In this document: piece after piece, positions 1 to 8,447 of the stretch | Numbering within the stretch: the first letter of the stretch is position 1 | Layout of the letters: the number at the start of each line of letters is the position of its first letter | Assembly (NCBI RefSeq): GCF_009905725.1 | Contig: NZ_JAAAKV010000017.1 | Span: forward strand, 1 to 64,000 | Reading direction: 5' to 3' | Origin: Emticicia sp. CRIBPO | GTDB taxonomy: Bacteria > Bacteroidota > Bacteroidia > Cytophagales > Spirosomataceae | DNA length: 64,000 nt | Notes under the pieces: model-generated | What the model was told of the DNA's origin: nothing | Databases searched by the model: none | The model's input: only the letters and a program-made list of their open reading frames with translations | Position numbers and translations under genes: made by a program

Positions 1-84
1 AGCGGTTAGCGGTTAGCGGTTAGCGGTTAGCGGTTAGCGGTTAGCGGTTAGCGGTTAGCGGTTAGCGGTTAGCGGTTAGCGGTT
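1..84. repeat. Heptamer tandem repeat (AGCGGTT)x12
   Basis: Twelve perfect head-to-tail copies of the 7-base unit AGCGGTT fill the first 84 bases and probably continue to the left of the window. Seven is not a multiple of three, so the tract cannot encode a simple peptide repeat. The last copy also forms the outer part of the left arm of the hairpin that follows. Confidence 0.97.
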
Positions 85-113
85 GAAATGCACGGCTGTG
101 CATTTCAACCGCT
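78..113. repeat. 16-bp perfect stem-loop ending the heptamer array
   Basis: The left arm is bases 78-93 and the right arm 98-113, with a GGCT loop; all 16 pairs are perfect. The outer 7 bp of the stem are one repeat unit and its complement (AGCGGTT / AACCGCT). There is no T-run after it, so it is not a classical terminator. It may end an upstream transcript or belong to a REP-like repeat family. Confidence 0.8.
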
Positions 114-144
114 ATACAATTTCCGATAAATCATTACCCTCATT

Positions 145-185
145 CTATCATTCAGGCATTCTATCATTCATCACTCTATCATTCA
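145..185. repeat. Three CTATCATTCA direct repeats
   Basis: CTATCATTCA occurs at 145-154, 161-170 and 176-185, at spacings of 16 and 15 bases, just upstream of the gene starting at 204. The spacing of about 1.5 helical turns does not favour a single binding face. No promoter could be assigned here. Confidence 0.6.
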
Positions 186-203
186 ATCATTGAAAATTAT
201 CTT

Positions 204-1031
204 ATGTCCTCTCCCATTTTCCTCAATGACCTCTTTCCAAAGCTGGATGAAAAGCTCATAGAAGTGCTACGGTCTCTTTCAAAGGAAGATTGGGAACGAC
301 AAACCATTGCCCCTTTATGGAAAGTGAAGGATGTTGCCGCCCATCTGCTGGACGGAAATATCAGGACCTTGTCGATGCTCAAAGACGGTTATTTCGGCGA
401 TAGTCCCGGAGAAATTTCGTCTTACCAGGATCTGCTCAGCTACCTGAACAGGCTCAATGCAGAATGGGTAAAAGCCATGAAGAGGGTAAGTCCGGCTATC
501 CTGACAGACATGCTGGAGGCCACAGGAAAAGAATACCATCAGTTTCTTACAACGCTCAATCCCTTTGCAGATGCCGCTTTTTCGGTAGCCTGGGCCGGGG
601 AAGATGTTTCTCAAAACTGGTTTCACATCGCCAGAGAATACACCGAAAAATGGCACCATCAGCAACAGATCCGACTGGCTGTGGACCTGGATCATGAATT
701 GTATACCAGGGAATTATATCATCCTCACCTGGAAACATCGATGAGGGCCTTGCCTCATCACTACCGGAATGTGGAAGGCAAAGCAGGAGAAACCATTCAA
801 TTCAGCATCAGCACAGAAGGTGGCGGCGATTGGTTTTTAAGTCATAACGGGCAGGCATGGGCATTGACCGGAAATTCTGAAAACATCATCAGCAAAGTCA
901 ATATCAAAGGAGAAATCGCCTGGCGAATATTCACCAAAGGCATTTCACGGGCCGAAGCCGAAAAGCAAACCGGTATAGAAGGTGATCCGAGAGGAAGCAG
1001 GATATTGGACATGCTGGCGGTGATGGCCTGA
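204..1031 (+). CDS. DinB / maleylpyruvate-isomerase-fold protein
   Basis: A 275-residue soluble protein. The N-terminal half resembles the four-helix DinB/MDMPI_N fold. A conserved-looking WKVKDVAAHLLDGN segment carries His47, and a second segment near residues 141-154 (HIAREYTEKWHHQQ) offers Glu148 and His151/His152. In this superfamily such residues bind a divalent metal, and thiol-dependent transferases and isomerases use the fold. The C-terminal part (about 175-275) resembles the extra domain of the MDMPI group. No signal peptide is present. The ATG at 204 is the first in frame. The gene stands alone, so the substrate is unknown. Confidence 0.75.
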   Translation: MSSPIFLNDLFPKLDEKLIEVLRSLSKEDWERQTIAPLWKVKDVAAHLLDGNIRTLSMLKDGYFGDSPGEISSYQDLLSYLNRLNAEWVKAMKRVSPAILTDMLEATGKEYHQFLTTLNPFADAAFSVAWAGEDVSQNWFHIAREYTEKWHHQQQIRLAVDLDHELYTRELYHPHLETSMRALPHHYRNVEGKAGETIQFSISTEGGGDWFLSHNGQAWALTGNSENIISKVNIKGEIAWRIFTKGISRAEAEKQTGIEGDPRGSRILDMLAVMA

Positions 1032-1160
1032 TTGCGGGAAAAAGGGCTAGGCTTAATTTTTGCAGGTAAGTCTGAGCCGGGGATGGAAAATTAATCATCA
1101 TTCACTCTCTCACTAAATCACAAATAACTTACATTTACGGCCAAATAATCAAGACTTCTT

Positions 1161-2498
1161 TTGAAAACAATACTGATCATCGATGACGAAGAGAAGCTCA
1201 GGACGCTTCTGGGCAGGATACTGGAATCCGAAGGATTTGATGTGCTGCAGGCCGGAAATTGTAAATCAGGGTTAAAAGTATTGGAAAACCACGAAGTTCA
1301 AGTGGTGCTTTCTGACGTCAAACTGCCTGATGGCAACGGCGTTGAGCTGGCAGGAAAAATCAAAACCCTTCATCCTGACCTCGAAATCATTTTGCTGACG
1401 GCCTACGGGAACATCGCCGACGGCGTTCAGGCCATGAAAAACGGGGCGTTTGATTACATCGTAAAAGGAGATGACAACGAAAAAATAATTCCGCTGCTCT
1501 ACAGGGCCCTGGAAAAGGTGCAGCTCAAAAAGAAAGTCAGCGACCTGGAAAAAAGAGTCAATGAAAAATTTTCTTTTGAAGCCATCATAGGCAAATCCAA
1601 AGCCATTCAGCAGGCCAAAGACCTGGCTAAGAAAGTAGCCCCGATAGACACCAATGTGTTACTGACCGGAGAAACCGGCACGGGAAAAGAGGTTTTTGCC
1701 CAGGGGATCCACCAGGGCAGCAACCGTTCAGGTAAGTCATTTGTGAGCCTCAACTGCAGTTCTTTCACAAAAGACATGCTCGAAAGCGAACTTTTCGGTT
1801 ACAAACAGGGGGCTTTTACCGGGGCACACAAAGATAAAAAAGGTTTGCTCGAAGAGGCCAACGGCGGCACTTTGCTGCTTGACGAAATTGGTGAAATGCC
1901 CCTGGAATTACAGGCCAAGCTGCTCAGGGTACTGGAAACCAGCGAGTTCATCAAACTGGGGGATACCAAACCTACAAAAGTGAATTTCAGGCTGATAGCC
2001 GCCACCAACCGGGACCTGAAAAAAGAATACGAAGAAAACCATTTTCGCTCGGACCTTTATTTCAGGCTGAATGTCTTCGAAATACACCTTCCTCCGCTCA
2101 GAGAGCGGATAAAAGACATTGAGCCGCTGACCGAATATTTTGTCAGGCAGTTTGCTGATAAAACCAACAAGAAAGTCAAAGGAGTGAGCCCTGAATTTCT
2201 CGAAAAACTGGAGAAATACCACTGGACAGGCAATATCCGTGAACTGAAAAATATCATTGAGCGGGCAGTGATCCTGGCAGACGAAGAAATACTTACCGTG
2301 GGGCTATTGCCCTTTGATATACAGCAACCTGCCCAGGAACCCGGCAGCACCCTTTCGGCATTTTCGATGGCCAGCGTAGAAAAACTGCACATCCAGAAGG
2401 TAATGAATTATACCCGGGGCAATAAAGCAGAGACAGCCCGTCTCCTGGAAATCGGCATCGCGACCCTTTACCGCAAGCTGGAGGAGTTCGGCATTTAA
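1161..2498 (+). CDS. Sigma-54-dependent NtrC-type response regulator
   Basis: A 445-residue three-domain regulator. Residues 1-120 are a receiver with phospho-acceptor Asp52. Residues about 140-370 are an AAA+ sigma-54 activator domain with Walker A GETGTGKE (170-177), the sigma-54-contacting GAFTGA loop (217-222) and Walker B ending in Asp241-Glu242. The C-terminal Fis-type helix-turn-helix is near 405-440. The start is TTG, because no ATG lies near and the receiver begins KTILIIDD at once. It lies immediately upstream of the kdp genes, whose other regulators are a KdpD half-protein and a kinase at 8448-11290. I infer that it replaces KdpE, which elsewhere is an OmpR-type regulator. Confidence 0.93.
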   Translation: MKTILIIDDEEKLRTLLGRILESEGFDVLQAGNCKSGLKVLENHEVQVVLSDVKLPDGNGVELAGKIKTLHPDLEIILLTAYGNIADGVQAMKNGAFDYIVKGDDNEKIIPLLYRALEKVQLKKKVSDLEKRVNEKFSFEAIIGKSKAIQQAKDLAKKVAPIDTNVLLTGETGTGKEVFAQGIHQGSNRSGKSFVSLNCSSFTKDMLESELFGYKQGAFTGAHKDKKGLLEEANGGTLLLDEIGEMPLELQAKLLRVLETSEFIKLGDTKPTKVNFRLIAATNRDLKKEYEENHFRSDLYFRLNVFEIHLPPLRERIKDIEPLTEYFVRQFADKTNKKVKGVSPEFLEKLEKYHWTGNIRELKNIIERAVILADEEILTVGLLPFDIQQPAQEPGSTLSAFSMASVEKLHIQKVMNYTRGNKAETARLLEIGIATLYRKLEEFGI

Positions 2499-2525
2499 AG
2501 CATTAACCGTTTCGTTTTGATAAGG

Positions 2526-2552
2526 AGCCTATCATTTTGATAGGCTTTTTTT
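2526..2552 (+). terminator. Rho-independent terminator
   Basis: AGCCTATCA, loop TTT, TGATAGGCT (a 9-bp perfect stem) followed directly by six further T residues. It lies 28 bases after the stop codon of the sigma-54 activator gene and separates it from the kdp operon. Confidence 0.88.
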
Positions 2553-2631
2553 ATGGCCTGAAATCCGGAAATATTTTTAATAAACTAATCCACAATCACT
2601 TACAACTTTAAAATCCAGACCGGACCAATAT

Positions 2632-2648
2632 TTGGCACAGGGTGATCA
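2632..2648 (+). promoter_or_regulatory. Candidate sigma-54 promoter of the kdp operon
   Basis: TTGGCAC at 2632-2638 matches the -24 element exactly. The -12 half at the right distance (GATCA) keeps only part of TTGCA. It lies about 20 bases upstream of the first micro-ORF of the kdp operon, directly downstream of a gene for a sigma-54 activator. The location supports the call; the weak -12 half is the reason for modest confidence. Confidence 0.45.
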
Positions 2649-2667
2649 TAATTAAATATTTATCAAA

Positions 2668-2751
2668 ATGATTACCATTATTCTTCTCCTCGTTTTCACG
2701 GCCCTTTACGGTCTGCTTTACAAATCGGTTCAATTCTTCGAAAAAATTTAA
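2668..2751 (+). CDS. 27-residue single-span membrane peptide, kdp leader ORF
   Basis: ATG at 2668 opens a 27-codon frame: a hydrophobic stretch (MITIILLLVFTALYGLLYKS) followed by a short charged tail ending FFEKI, then TAA at 2749. It ends four bases before the kdpF start at 2756, so it would be translated as part of the operon. It is shorter than annotation cut-offs and is not KdpF, which is the next ORF. I do not recognise it. It looks like a second small membrane subunit or an extra KdpF-like peptide. Confidence 0.5.
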   Translation: MITIILLLVFTALYGLLYKSVQFFEKI

Positions 2752-2755
2752 CATC

Positions 2756-2833
2756 ATGACAGCATTACTCATTTTATCGATCCTGGTTTTCGCCTACCTC
2801 GTGTATGTACTGCTGAAACCGGAAAAATTCTAA
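2756..2833 (+). CDS. kdpF: Potassium-transporting ATPase subunit F
   Basis: A 25-residue single-span peptide (MTALLILSILVFAYLVYVLL, then KPEKF). It has the KdpF pattern: one hydrophobic helix with a Y-L-x-Y core and a short Lys-Pro-Glu-x-Phe tail. In E. coli KdpF stabilises the KdpABC complex in the membrane. It starts 4 bases after the preceding micro-ORF and stops 12 bases before kdpA, the usual position for kdpF. Confidence 0.85.
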   Translation: MTALLILSILVFAYLVYVLLKPEKF

Positions 2834-2845
2834 ATCATCAAAAAC

Positions 2846-4570
2846 ATGAACACTGAAATTGCAGGCATAATAGCCATGTTTGTCATCACCCTCCTCCTGG
2901 CCATTCCTTTGGGAAAATACATCGCCAGGGTTTTCGGTGGCGAAAAAACCTTCCTTGACCCGGTGTTTAACCCGGTTGAAAAATTCTTCTTTAAAGCCAG
3001 CCGCATAGATGTGACCAGAGAAATGAACTGGAAACAGCATCTTTATGCTCTTCTTTCTATCAATTTTGTGTGGTTTTTCCTGTCGTTCTTTATCCTGACC
3101 AATCAGGGCTGGTTACCACTCAATCCCGACGGAAACCCTTCCATGTCGCCTGACCTGGCTTTCAACACAGCCATCTCATTTATCGTCAACTGTAATTTAC
3201 AACACTATTCCGGCGAAACGGGCGTGTCTTACCTGGGTCAGCTGATCGGGCTGATGTACCTGCATTTTGTGTCTGCAGCTACGGGTATGGCTGCCTGTGC
3301 GGTCCTGTTCAATGCGATGCGGGAGCGTCAGACCAGCCAGCTCGGAAACTTCTATAATTATTTCCTGAAAAGCTGCACCAGGATTCTCCTGCCGCTTTCC
3401 ATCGTACTGGCTACCTTCCTCGCTTTTAAAGGTGTTCCGATGACTTTCGAAGGAAAAGATACCATCACTACCCTGCAAGGTGACACCGTGAAGGTATCAA
3501 GAGGGCCTGCAGCGGCATTTGTAGCCATCAAGCACCTGGGCACCAACGGTGGCGGCTTTTTCGGAGCCAACTCTGCCCACCCACTTGAAAACCCGGATTA
3601 TTCCACCAATATGGCTGAGATGATCGCCCAGATGATCATTCCTTTTGCGATGATCTTTGCCCTGGGTTATTTCCTGAGAAGAAAGAAAATGGCATGGGCC
3701 ATCTTCGGAGTTATGACCGCAGGATTCTTATTACTGGCTGTCCCGACGGTTATTTTTGAAATGAACGGCAACCCGGCCATCGAAAAAATGGGCATCGCTC
3801 AGCACGCCGGCAGCATGGAAGGTAAGGAAACCAGGTTCGGGGCCGCAGCTTCGGGCTACTGGAGCATTGCAACGACGGTAATCTCCACAGGTTCTGTCAA
3901 CAGCATGCACGATAGCAGTATGCCGATATCAGGGGCCATGCAACTGCTCGCCATGATGATCAATGCCTTTTACGGTGGTTGTGGCGTCGGTATTCTCAAT
4001 TATTATGTCTTTATCATCCTGGCAGTGTTTATTTCAGGACTGATGGTCGGCCGGACACCGGAATTCCTGGGCAAAAAAGTAGAAGCACGGGAAGTGAAAA
4101 TCGCCGCGGTGATTGCCATTCTTCACCCACTGCTGATTCTGGCAGGAACTGCCCTGGCCTCTTATTTTGCTGCCGGTGACACCCCCATGGGCTGGTGGTT
4201 TAACGGCAACGCTACCGGGTGGCTTAACAACCCCGGCTATCACGGATTCTCAGAAATGTTATATGAATACACCTCTTCTTCAGCTAACAACGGCAGCGGT
4301 TTTGAGGGATTGGGCGACAATAATCCTTTCTGGAACATCACTACGGGGATTGTCCTTCTGCTGAGCAGGTATTTACCGATCATCGGGCCTCTGGCCATCG
4401 CAGGTTTGCTGGCTGATAAAAAATACATTCCCGAAAGTGCAGGTACGCTGAAAACCGACTCTTCCACCTTCTCCATTATGGTGTTTGCTGTGATCTTCAT
4501 CATTACCGCCCTTTCATTTTTCCCTGCCCTGGCCCTCGGACCATTCGCAGAATATTTCACCATGTTTTAA
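2846..4570 (+). CDS. kdpA: Potassium-transporting ATPase subunit A
   Basis: A 574-residue polytopic protein, the potassium-channel-like subunit of the KdpFABC pump. It carries the four pore-loop regions expected of KdpA: VNCNLQHYSGETG, GTNGGGFFGANSAHPLENP, STGSVNSMHDSS and SSANNGSGFEGL. These line the selectivity filter that passes K+ to KdpB. About ten membrane helices are apparent and the length is usual for the family. It is followed 12 bases later by kdpB. Expression is presumably induced by potassium limitation through the local two-component proteins; that is inference from the family. Confidence 0.98.
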   Translation: MNTEIAGIIAMFVITLLLAIPLGKYIARVFGGEKTFLDPVFNPVEKFFFKASRIDVTREMNWKQHLYALLSINFVWFFLSFFILTNQGWLPLNPDGNPSMSPDLAFNTAISFIVNCNLQHYSGETGVSYLGQLIGLMYLHFVSAATGMAACAVLFNAMRERQTSQLGNFYNYFLKSCTRILLPLSIVLATFLAFKGVPMTFEGKDTITTLQGDTVKVSRGPAAAFVAIKHLGTNGGGFFGANSAHPLENPDYSTNMAEMIAQMIIPFAMIFALGYFLRRKKMAWAIFGVMTAGFLLLAVPTVIFEMNGNPAIEKMGIAQHAGSMEGKETRFGAAASGYWSIATTVISTGSVNSMHDSSMPISGAMQLLAMMINAFYGGCGVGILNYYVFIILAVFISGLMVGRTPEFLGKKVEAREVKIAAVIAILHPLLILAGTALASYFAAGDTPMGWWFNGNATGWLNNPGYHGFSEMLYEYTSSSANNGSGFEGLGDNNPFWNITTGIVLLLSRYLPIIGPLAIAGLLADKKYIPESAGTLKTDSSTFSIMVFAVIFIITALSFFPALALGPFAEYFTMF

Positions 4571-4582
4571 TCATTTATTAAA

Positions 4583-6625
4583 ATGAACAGAAATAATCAA
4601 ACTTCCTTATTCGATGGTCAGCTGATGAAAGAGGCTTTTGTGCAGTCTTTCGTTAAACTGAACCCGAAACTAATGTTCCGTAACCCCGTTATGTTTACGG
4701 TTGAAATCGGCACATTGATCATGCTTGTGGTTTGTATCACTATATTATTCGGCGAGACCCATGAGGGAAGCTTCGGCTACAACCTCACCGTTTTTCTTAT
4801 CCTGTTACTTACTTTATTATTTGCCAATTTTGCAGAGGCCCTGGCCGAAGCCAGGGGAAAGGCCCAGGCCAATAGCCTCCGCAAAACCAGGGAGGAAACG
4901 CCTGCCAAAAAGATCTTCGTCATCGGTGATATGTACCTGAATGAGGTCAAAGTGGTGCCTTCATCCACCCTCAATAAAGGCGACCTTTTTATCTGCGAAG
5001 AAGGAGATACCATTCCGATGGACGGTGAAATCATAGAAGGTATTGCCACCATCGACGAAAGTGCTATCACAGGAGAATCTGCCCCGGTGATCCGTGAAGC
5101 AGGTGGTGATAAAAGCAGCGTAACCGGAGGTACCAAGGTATTATCTGACAAAATCAAGGTGAGGGTGACCACCCAGCCAGGCGAAAGCTTCCTGGACAAA
5201 ATGATTGCCCTGGTAGAAGGGGCCAGCAGGCAGAAAACGCCTAACGAAATTGCACTGACCATACTCCTGGCGGCATTTACACTGATCTTTATCATCGTGT
5301 GTGTAACTTTGAAGCCTTTTGCAGATTACGCCCATACACCAATTACCATTGCGGCATTTATCGCTCTTTTTGTTTGTCTGATCCCTACCACCATCGGAGG
5401 TTTGCTTTCCGCCATCGGGATTGCAGGTATGGACAGGGCCCTGAGGGCCAATGTGATCACTAAAAGTGGTAAAGCCGTGGAAACTGCCGGGGACATTGAT
5501 GTCTTGCTGCTGGACAAAACCGGAACTATCACCATCGGTAACCGGAAAGCCACCCATTTTTATCCTGCCGTAGGGGTTGATCAGAAGCATTTTATCCAAT
5601 GTGCCACACTCAGCTCCATGGCAGATGAAACACCCGAGGGAAAATCGATCGTGGAACTGGCCGGGGTTAATCCTCTAAGCTATAATGTCAAAGCACCGGT
5701 TTTTATCAGGTTTACCGCAGAAACGAAGAGTTCAGGCATTGATTTTGAACAAACCCGCATCAGGAAAGGAGCCTTTGACTCGATCAGAAACCTGACCGAG
5801 AAAGCCGGAAATCCATTCCCGAAAGATGTGGCGGATAAAGTAACCGCCATATCGACCAACGGAGGTACACCGCTCGTGGTTTGTGAAAACGAAAAAGTGA
5901 TCGGGGTTATAGAACTGCAGGACATCATCAAAACCGGTATCCAGGAGCGGTTTGAAAGGCTGAGAAAAATGGGTGTAAAAACCGTGATGATCACAGGTGA
6001 CAACCCTCTGACCGCCAAATTCATAGCCGACAAAGTGGGCGTGGATGATTTCATTGCCGAAGCGAAACCTGAAGACAAAATGAACTACATCAAAGCGGAG
6101 CAGGCACAGGGTAAACTGGTGGCGATGATGGGAGACGGAACCAACGATGCCCCGGCCCTGGCCCAGGCAGATGTGGGAGTAGCGATGAACAACGGCACCC
6201 AGGCTGCGAAAGAAGCCGGAAACATGGTGGACCTGGACAATGACCCGACCAAACTGATTGAGATCGTGGAAATCGGCAAACAATTGCTCATGACAAGGGG
6301 CACACTGACGACTTTCTCTATTGCCAATGACGTAGCCAAATATTTCGCGATCGTTCCGGCCCTTTTCATTGCTTCGATTCCTGCCTTGCAGGGGCTGAAC
6401 ATCATGAACCTCCACAGTCCGGAAAGTGCGATTTTGTCGGCGGTCATTTTCAATGCCATCATTATTCCGTTGCTCATTCCACTGGCTTTGAAAGGGGTAT
6501 CCTACAAACCCATCGGAGCAAGTGCCATCCTGAGAAGGAACCTGCTCATCTATGGTCTCGGAGGTATTATTATCCCATTCATCGGTATCAAAATCATTGA
6601 CCTCGGCGTCTCATTATTCATCTAA
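4583..6625 (+). CDS. kdpB: Potassium-transporting ATPase ATP-binding subunit B
   Basis: A 680-residue P-type ATPase catalytic subunit of KdpFABC that hydrolyses ATP to drive K+ import. Visible motifs are the actuator TGES (in ITGESAPV), the phosphorylation site [21 protein letters not shown], and the hinge motif [21 protein letters not shown]. The membrane helices at both ends and the length fit KdpB. There is no heavy-metal CPC motif, which separates it from the metal ATPase at 44125. It is followed 13 bases later by kdpC. Confidence 0.98.
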   Translation: MNRNNQTSLFDGQLMKEAFVQSFVKLNPKLMFRNPVMFTVEIGTLIMLVVCITILFGETHEGSFGYNLTVFLILLLTLLFANFAEALAEARGKAQANSLRKTREETPAKKIFVIGDMYLNEVKVVPSSTLNKGDLFICEEGDTIPMDGEIIEGIATIDESAITGESAPVIREAGGDKSSVTGGTKVLSDKIKVRVTTQPGESFLDKMIALVEGASRQKTPNEIALTILLAAFTLIFIIVCVTLKPFADYAHTPITIAAFIALFVCLIPTTIGGLLSAIGIAGMDRALRANVITKSGKAVETAGDIDVLLLDKTGTITIGNRKATHFYPAVGVDQKHFIQCATLSSMADETPEGKSIVELAGVNPLSYNVKAPVFIRFTAETKSSGIDFEQTRIRKGAFDSIRNLTEKAGNPFPKDVADKVTAISTNGGTPLVVCENEKVIGVIELQDIIKTGIQERFERLRKMGVKTVMITGDNPLTAKFIADKVGVDDFIAEAKPEDKMNYIKAEQAQGKLVAMMGDGTNDAPALAQADVGVAMNNGTQAAKEAGNMVDLDNDPTKLIEIVEIGKQLLMTRGTLTTFSIANDVAKYFAIVPALFIASIPALQGLNIMNLHSPESAILSAVIFNAIIIPLLIPLALKGVSYKPIGASAILRRNLLIYGLGGIIIPFIGIKIIDLGVSLFI

Positions 6626-6638
6626 AAACATTAAGATC

Positions 6639-7199
6639 ATGAAAAGCTTATTTTCAGTCATCATCCTTACCCTGTTCACTTTGGTGTTGTTCGGGGTGCT
6701 TTACCCACTCGCTATTACAGGTATCGCCGGACTTGCTCCCGGAGCCGGCAAAGGCGAAACCGTAAGTGTCAACCAGAAAGTGCTGGGTTATAAAAAACTC
6801 GGACAATCGTTCACGGCAGAAAAGTATTTCTGGGGCAGGCCCTCAGCAGTATCCTACAATGCAGCGGGTAGTGCGGGCAGCAACAAAGGACCGTCTAACC
6901 CGGCTTATCTCAAAGAAGTGGAAACCAGGATCGACAGTTTCCAGGTGCATCATCCTTATCTCACCAAAAAAGAAATCCCTTCTGAAATGGTGACCGCCTC
7001 AGGCAGCGGACTTGATCCGGACATTTCGCCTGAAGCTGCTATGGTACAGATCAAAAGAGTGGCCACAGCCCGGAATATCTCAGAAACGCAGGTCGCGGCT
7101 TTGGTAGAAAAGAGCATTCAGAAACCCTTACTGGGGCTTTTCGGACCATCGGTCATTAATGTCCTGGAACTTAATGCAGCCCTTGATCAGATTCAATAA
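6639..7199 (+). CDS. kdpC: Potassium-transporting ATPase subunit C
   Basis: A 186-residue subunit with one N-terminal membrane helix (residues about 4-24) and a periplasmic domain containing FTAEKYFWGRPSAV, SNKGPSNPAYL and ASGSGLDPDISPEAA, all typical of KdpC. KdpC assists nucleotide binding and assembly of the Kdp pump. I chose the ATG at 6639, because the frame also extends upstream to 6552 but that extension overlaps kdpB and would put 29 unrelated residues before the membrane helix. Confidence 0.96.
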   Translation: MKSLFSVIILTLFTLVLFGVLYPLAITGIAGLAPGAGKGETVSVNQKVLGYKKLGQSFTAEKYFWGRPSAVSYNAAGSAGSNKGPSNPAYLKEVETRIDSFQVHHPYLTKKEIPSEMVTASGSGLDPDISPEAAMVQIKRVATARNISETQVAALVEKSIQKPLLGLFGPSVINVLELNAALDQIQ

Positions 7200-7206
7200 T
7201 TTTTAT

Positions 7207-7234
7207 GACATTGAAGGATAAAACCTTCAATGTC
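7207..7234 (+). other. Intercistronic hairpin between kdpC and porin gene
   Basis: GACATTGAAGG (7207-7217) pairs perfectly with CCTTCAATGTC (7224-7234) around a 6-base loop. No T-run follows, so it is more likely an RNA-processing or stabilising element, or a partial attenuator, than a full terminator. It sits 32 bases before the chosen porin start codon. Confidence 0.65.
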
Positions 7235-7265
7235 CATTTCAAACATGTACAACAAACCAAAGAAA

Positions 7266-8336
7266 ATGAAAACATTATTTACCGTCGTATTGCTCCTGGT
7301 CTTCTCAGGATTGAAAGCCCAGGTTGACGAGTCTCCCTTAACTTTCTCAGGGTATCTTGAAACTTATTACAGTTATGATTTTCAAAACCCTGGCTCGCAT
7401 GAAAAACCGGCCTTTCTGTATAATTTCAACAGACATAACGAGGTAAACCTCAACCTGGGTTTCATCAAAGCCAACTATGCGACAGACAAAGTCAGAGGCA
7501 ACCTGGCTCTGATGGCGGGTACTTATGCCCAGTACAATTTATCTGCGGAGCAGGGGCTTATGAAACATGTTTTTGAAGCCAATGCCGGTATCAAAGTGGC
7601 GAAAAACCACAACCTGTGGATCGATGCAGGTCTCATGCCCTCTCACATTGGTTTTGAAAGTGCCGTAGGCAAAGACTGCTGGAACCTGAGCCGAAGCCTG
7701 CTGGCCGAAAACTCGCCCTATTATGAAACTGGGGTAAAAATCGGGTACACCTCGGCCAATGAAAAATGGTATGTATCAGGAATGATGCTGAACGGATGGC
7801 AAAGGATCAAAAGACCGGATGGCAACAATACTCCCGCTTTTGGTCACCAACTGACCTACAAACCGAATGGAAGCATCACCTTGAACAGCAGTTCGTTCAT
7901 CGGCAATGACAAACCTGACAGTGTCAGACAAATGCGGTATTTCCATAATTTTTATATGATTGCCCAGCTCAGTCCGAAAGTCGGTACGACATTGGGTTTT
8001 GATTACGGTGCCGAACAGCAGTCTTATAAAAGTAAAAAATACCATTCCTGGTACAGCCCGGTGCTGATCGTCAAAGTGAAAACCTCTGAAAAATCAGCCA
8101 TTGCCCTGCGTACCGAATACTATGCAGACCCGAGAGGCGTGATTATCTCAACCGGCACTGCCAACGGATTCAAAACTTTCGGTTACTCTTTGAATTTTGA
8201 TTACGCCTTTGTGCCTAATGTTTTATGGAGATCCGAAATCAGGGGTTTTAACAACAGAGACGCCATTTTTACGATGAATGACAAGGCATCAAATCATAAC
8301 CTGAGTCTGACGACTTCGCTGGCCATTAGTTTTTAA
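7266..8336 (+). CDS. Outer-membrane beta-barrel porin of the kdp operon
   Basis: A 356-residue protein starting with a signal peptide (KTLFTVVLLLVFSGLKAQ). It continues as alternating aromatic/hydrophobic strands such as LTFSGYLETYYSYDF, and ends with a strand close to the C-terminus (LSLTTSLAISF), as outer-membrane barrels do. It resembles the OmpL-like/BBP2 porin families. It lies between kdpC and the kdpD-like gene in the same direction, so a role in passing K+ or other cations across the outer membrane is plausible but unproven. The ATG at 7266 was preferred over one at 7230 because it places the signal peptide at the N-terminus. Confidence 0.8.
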   Translation: MKTLFTVVLLLVFSGLKAQVDESPLTFSGYLETYYSYDFQNPGSHEKPAFLYNFNRHNEVNLNLGFIKANYATDKVRGNLALMAGTYAQYNLSAEQGLMKHVFEANAGIKVAKNHNLWIDAGLMPSHIGFESAVGKDCWNLSRSLLAENSPYYETGVKIGYTSANEKWYVSGMMLNGWQRIKRPDGNNTPAFGHQLTYKPNGSITLNSSSFIGNDKPDSVRQMRYFHNFYMIAQLSPKVGTTLGFDYGAEQQSYKSKKYHSWYSPVLIVKVKTSEKSAIALRTEYYADPRGVIISTGTANGFKTFGYSLNFDYAFVPNVLWRSEIRGFNNRDAIFTMNDKASNHNLSLTTSLAISF

Positions 8337-8447
8337 AATCTCAACACCCATGTATAAAATGCCTGCCTGATTTCCGGAATATATTCCCTGACTTTCTCGA
8401 AATTTATCAGGTATTTTATCGGGGTATTGCCCAAACCTAAAATATCT

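Noticed and set aside
6552-6638. Upstream extension of kdpC
   Set aside because: The extension overlaps the end of kdpB and adds residues that do not belong to the family; the ATG at 6639 fits KdpC.
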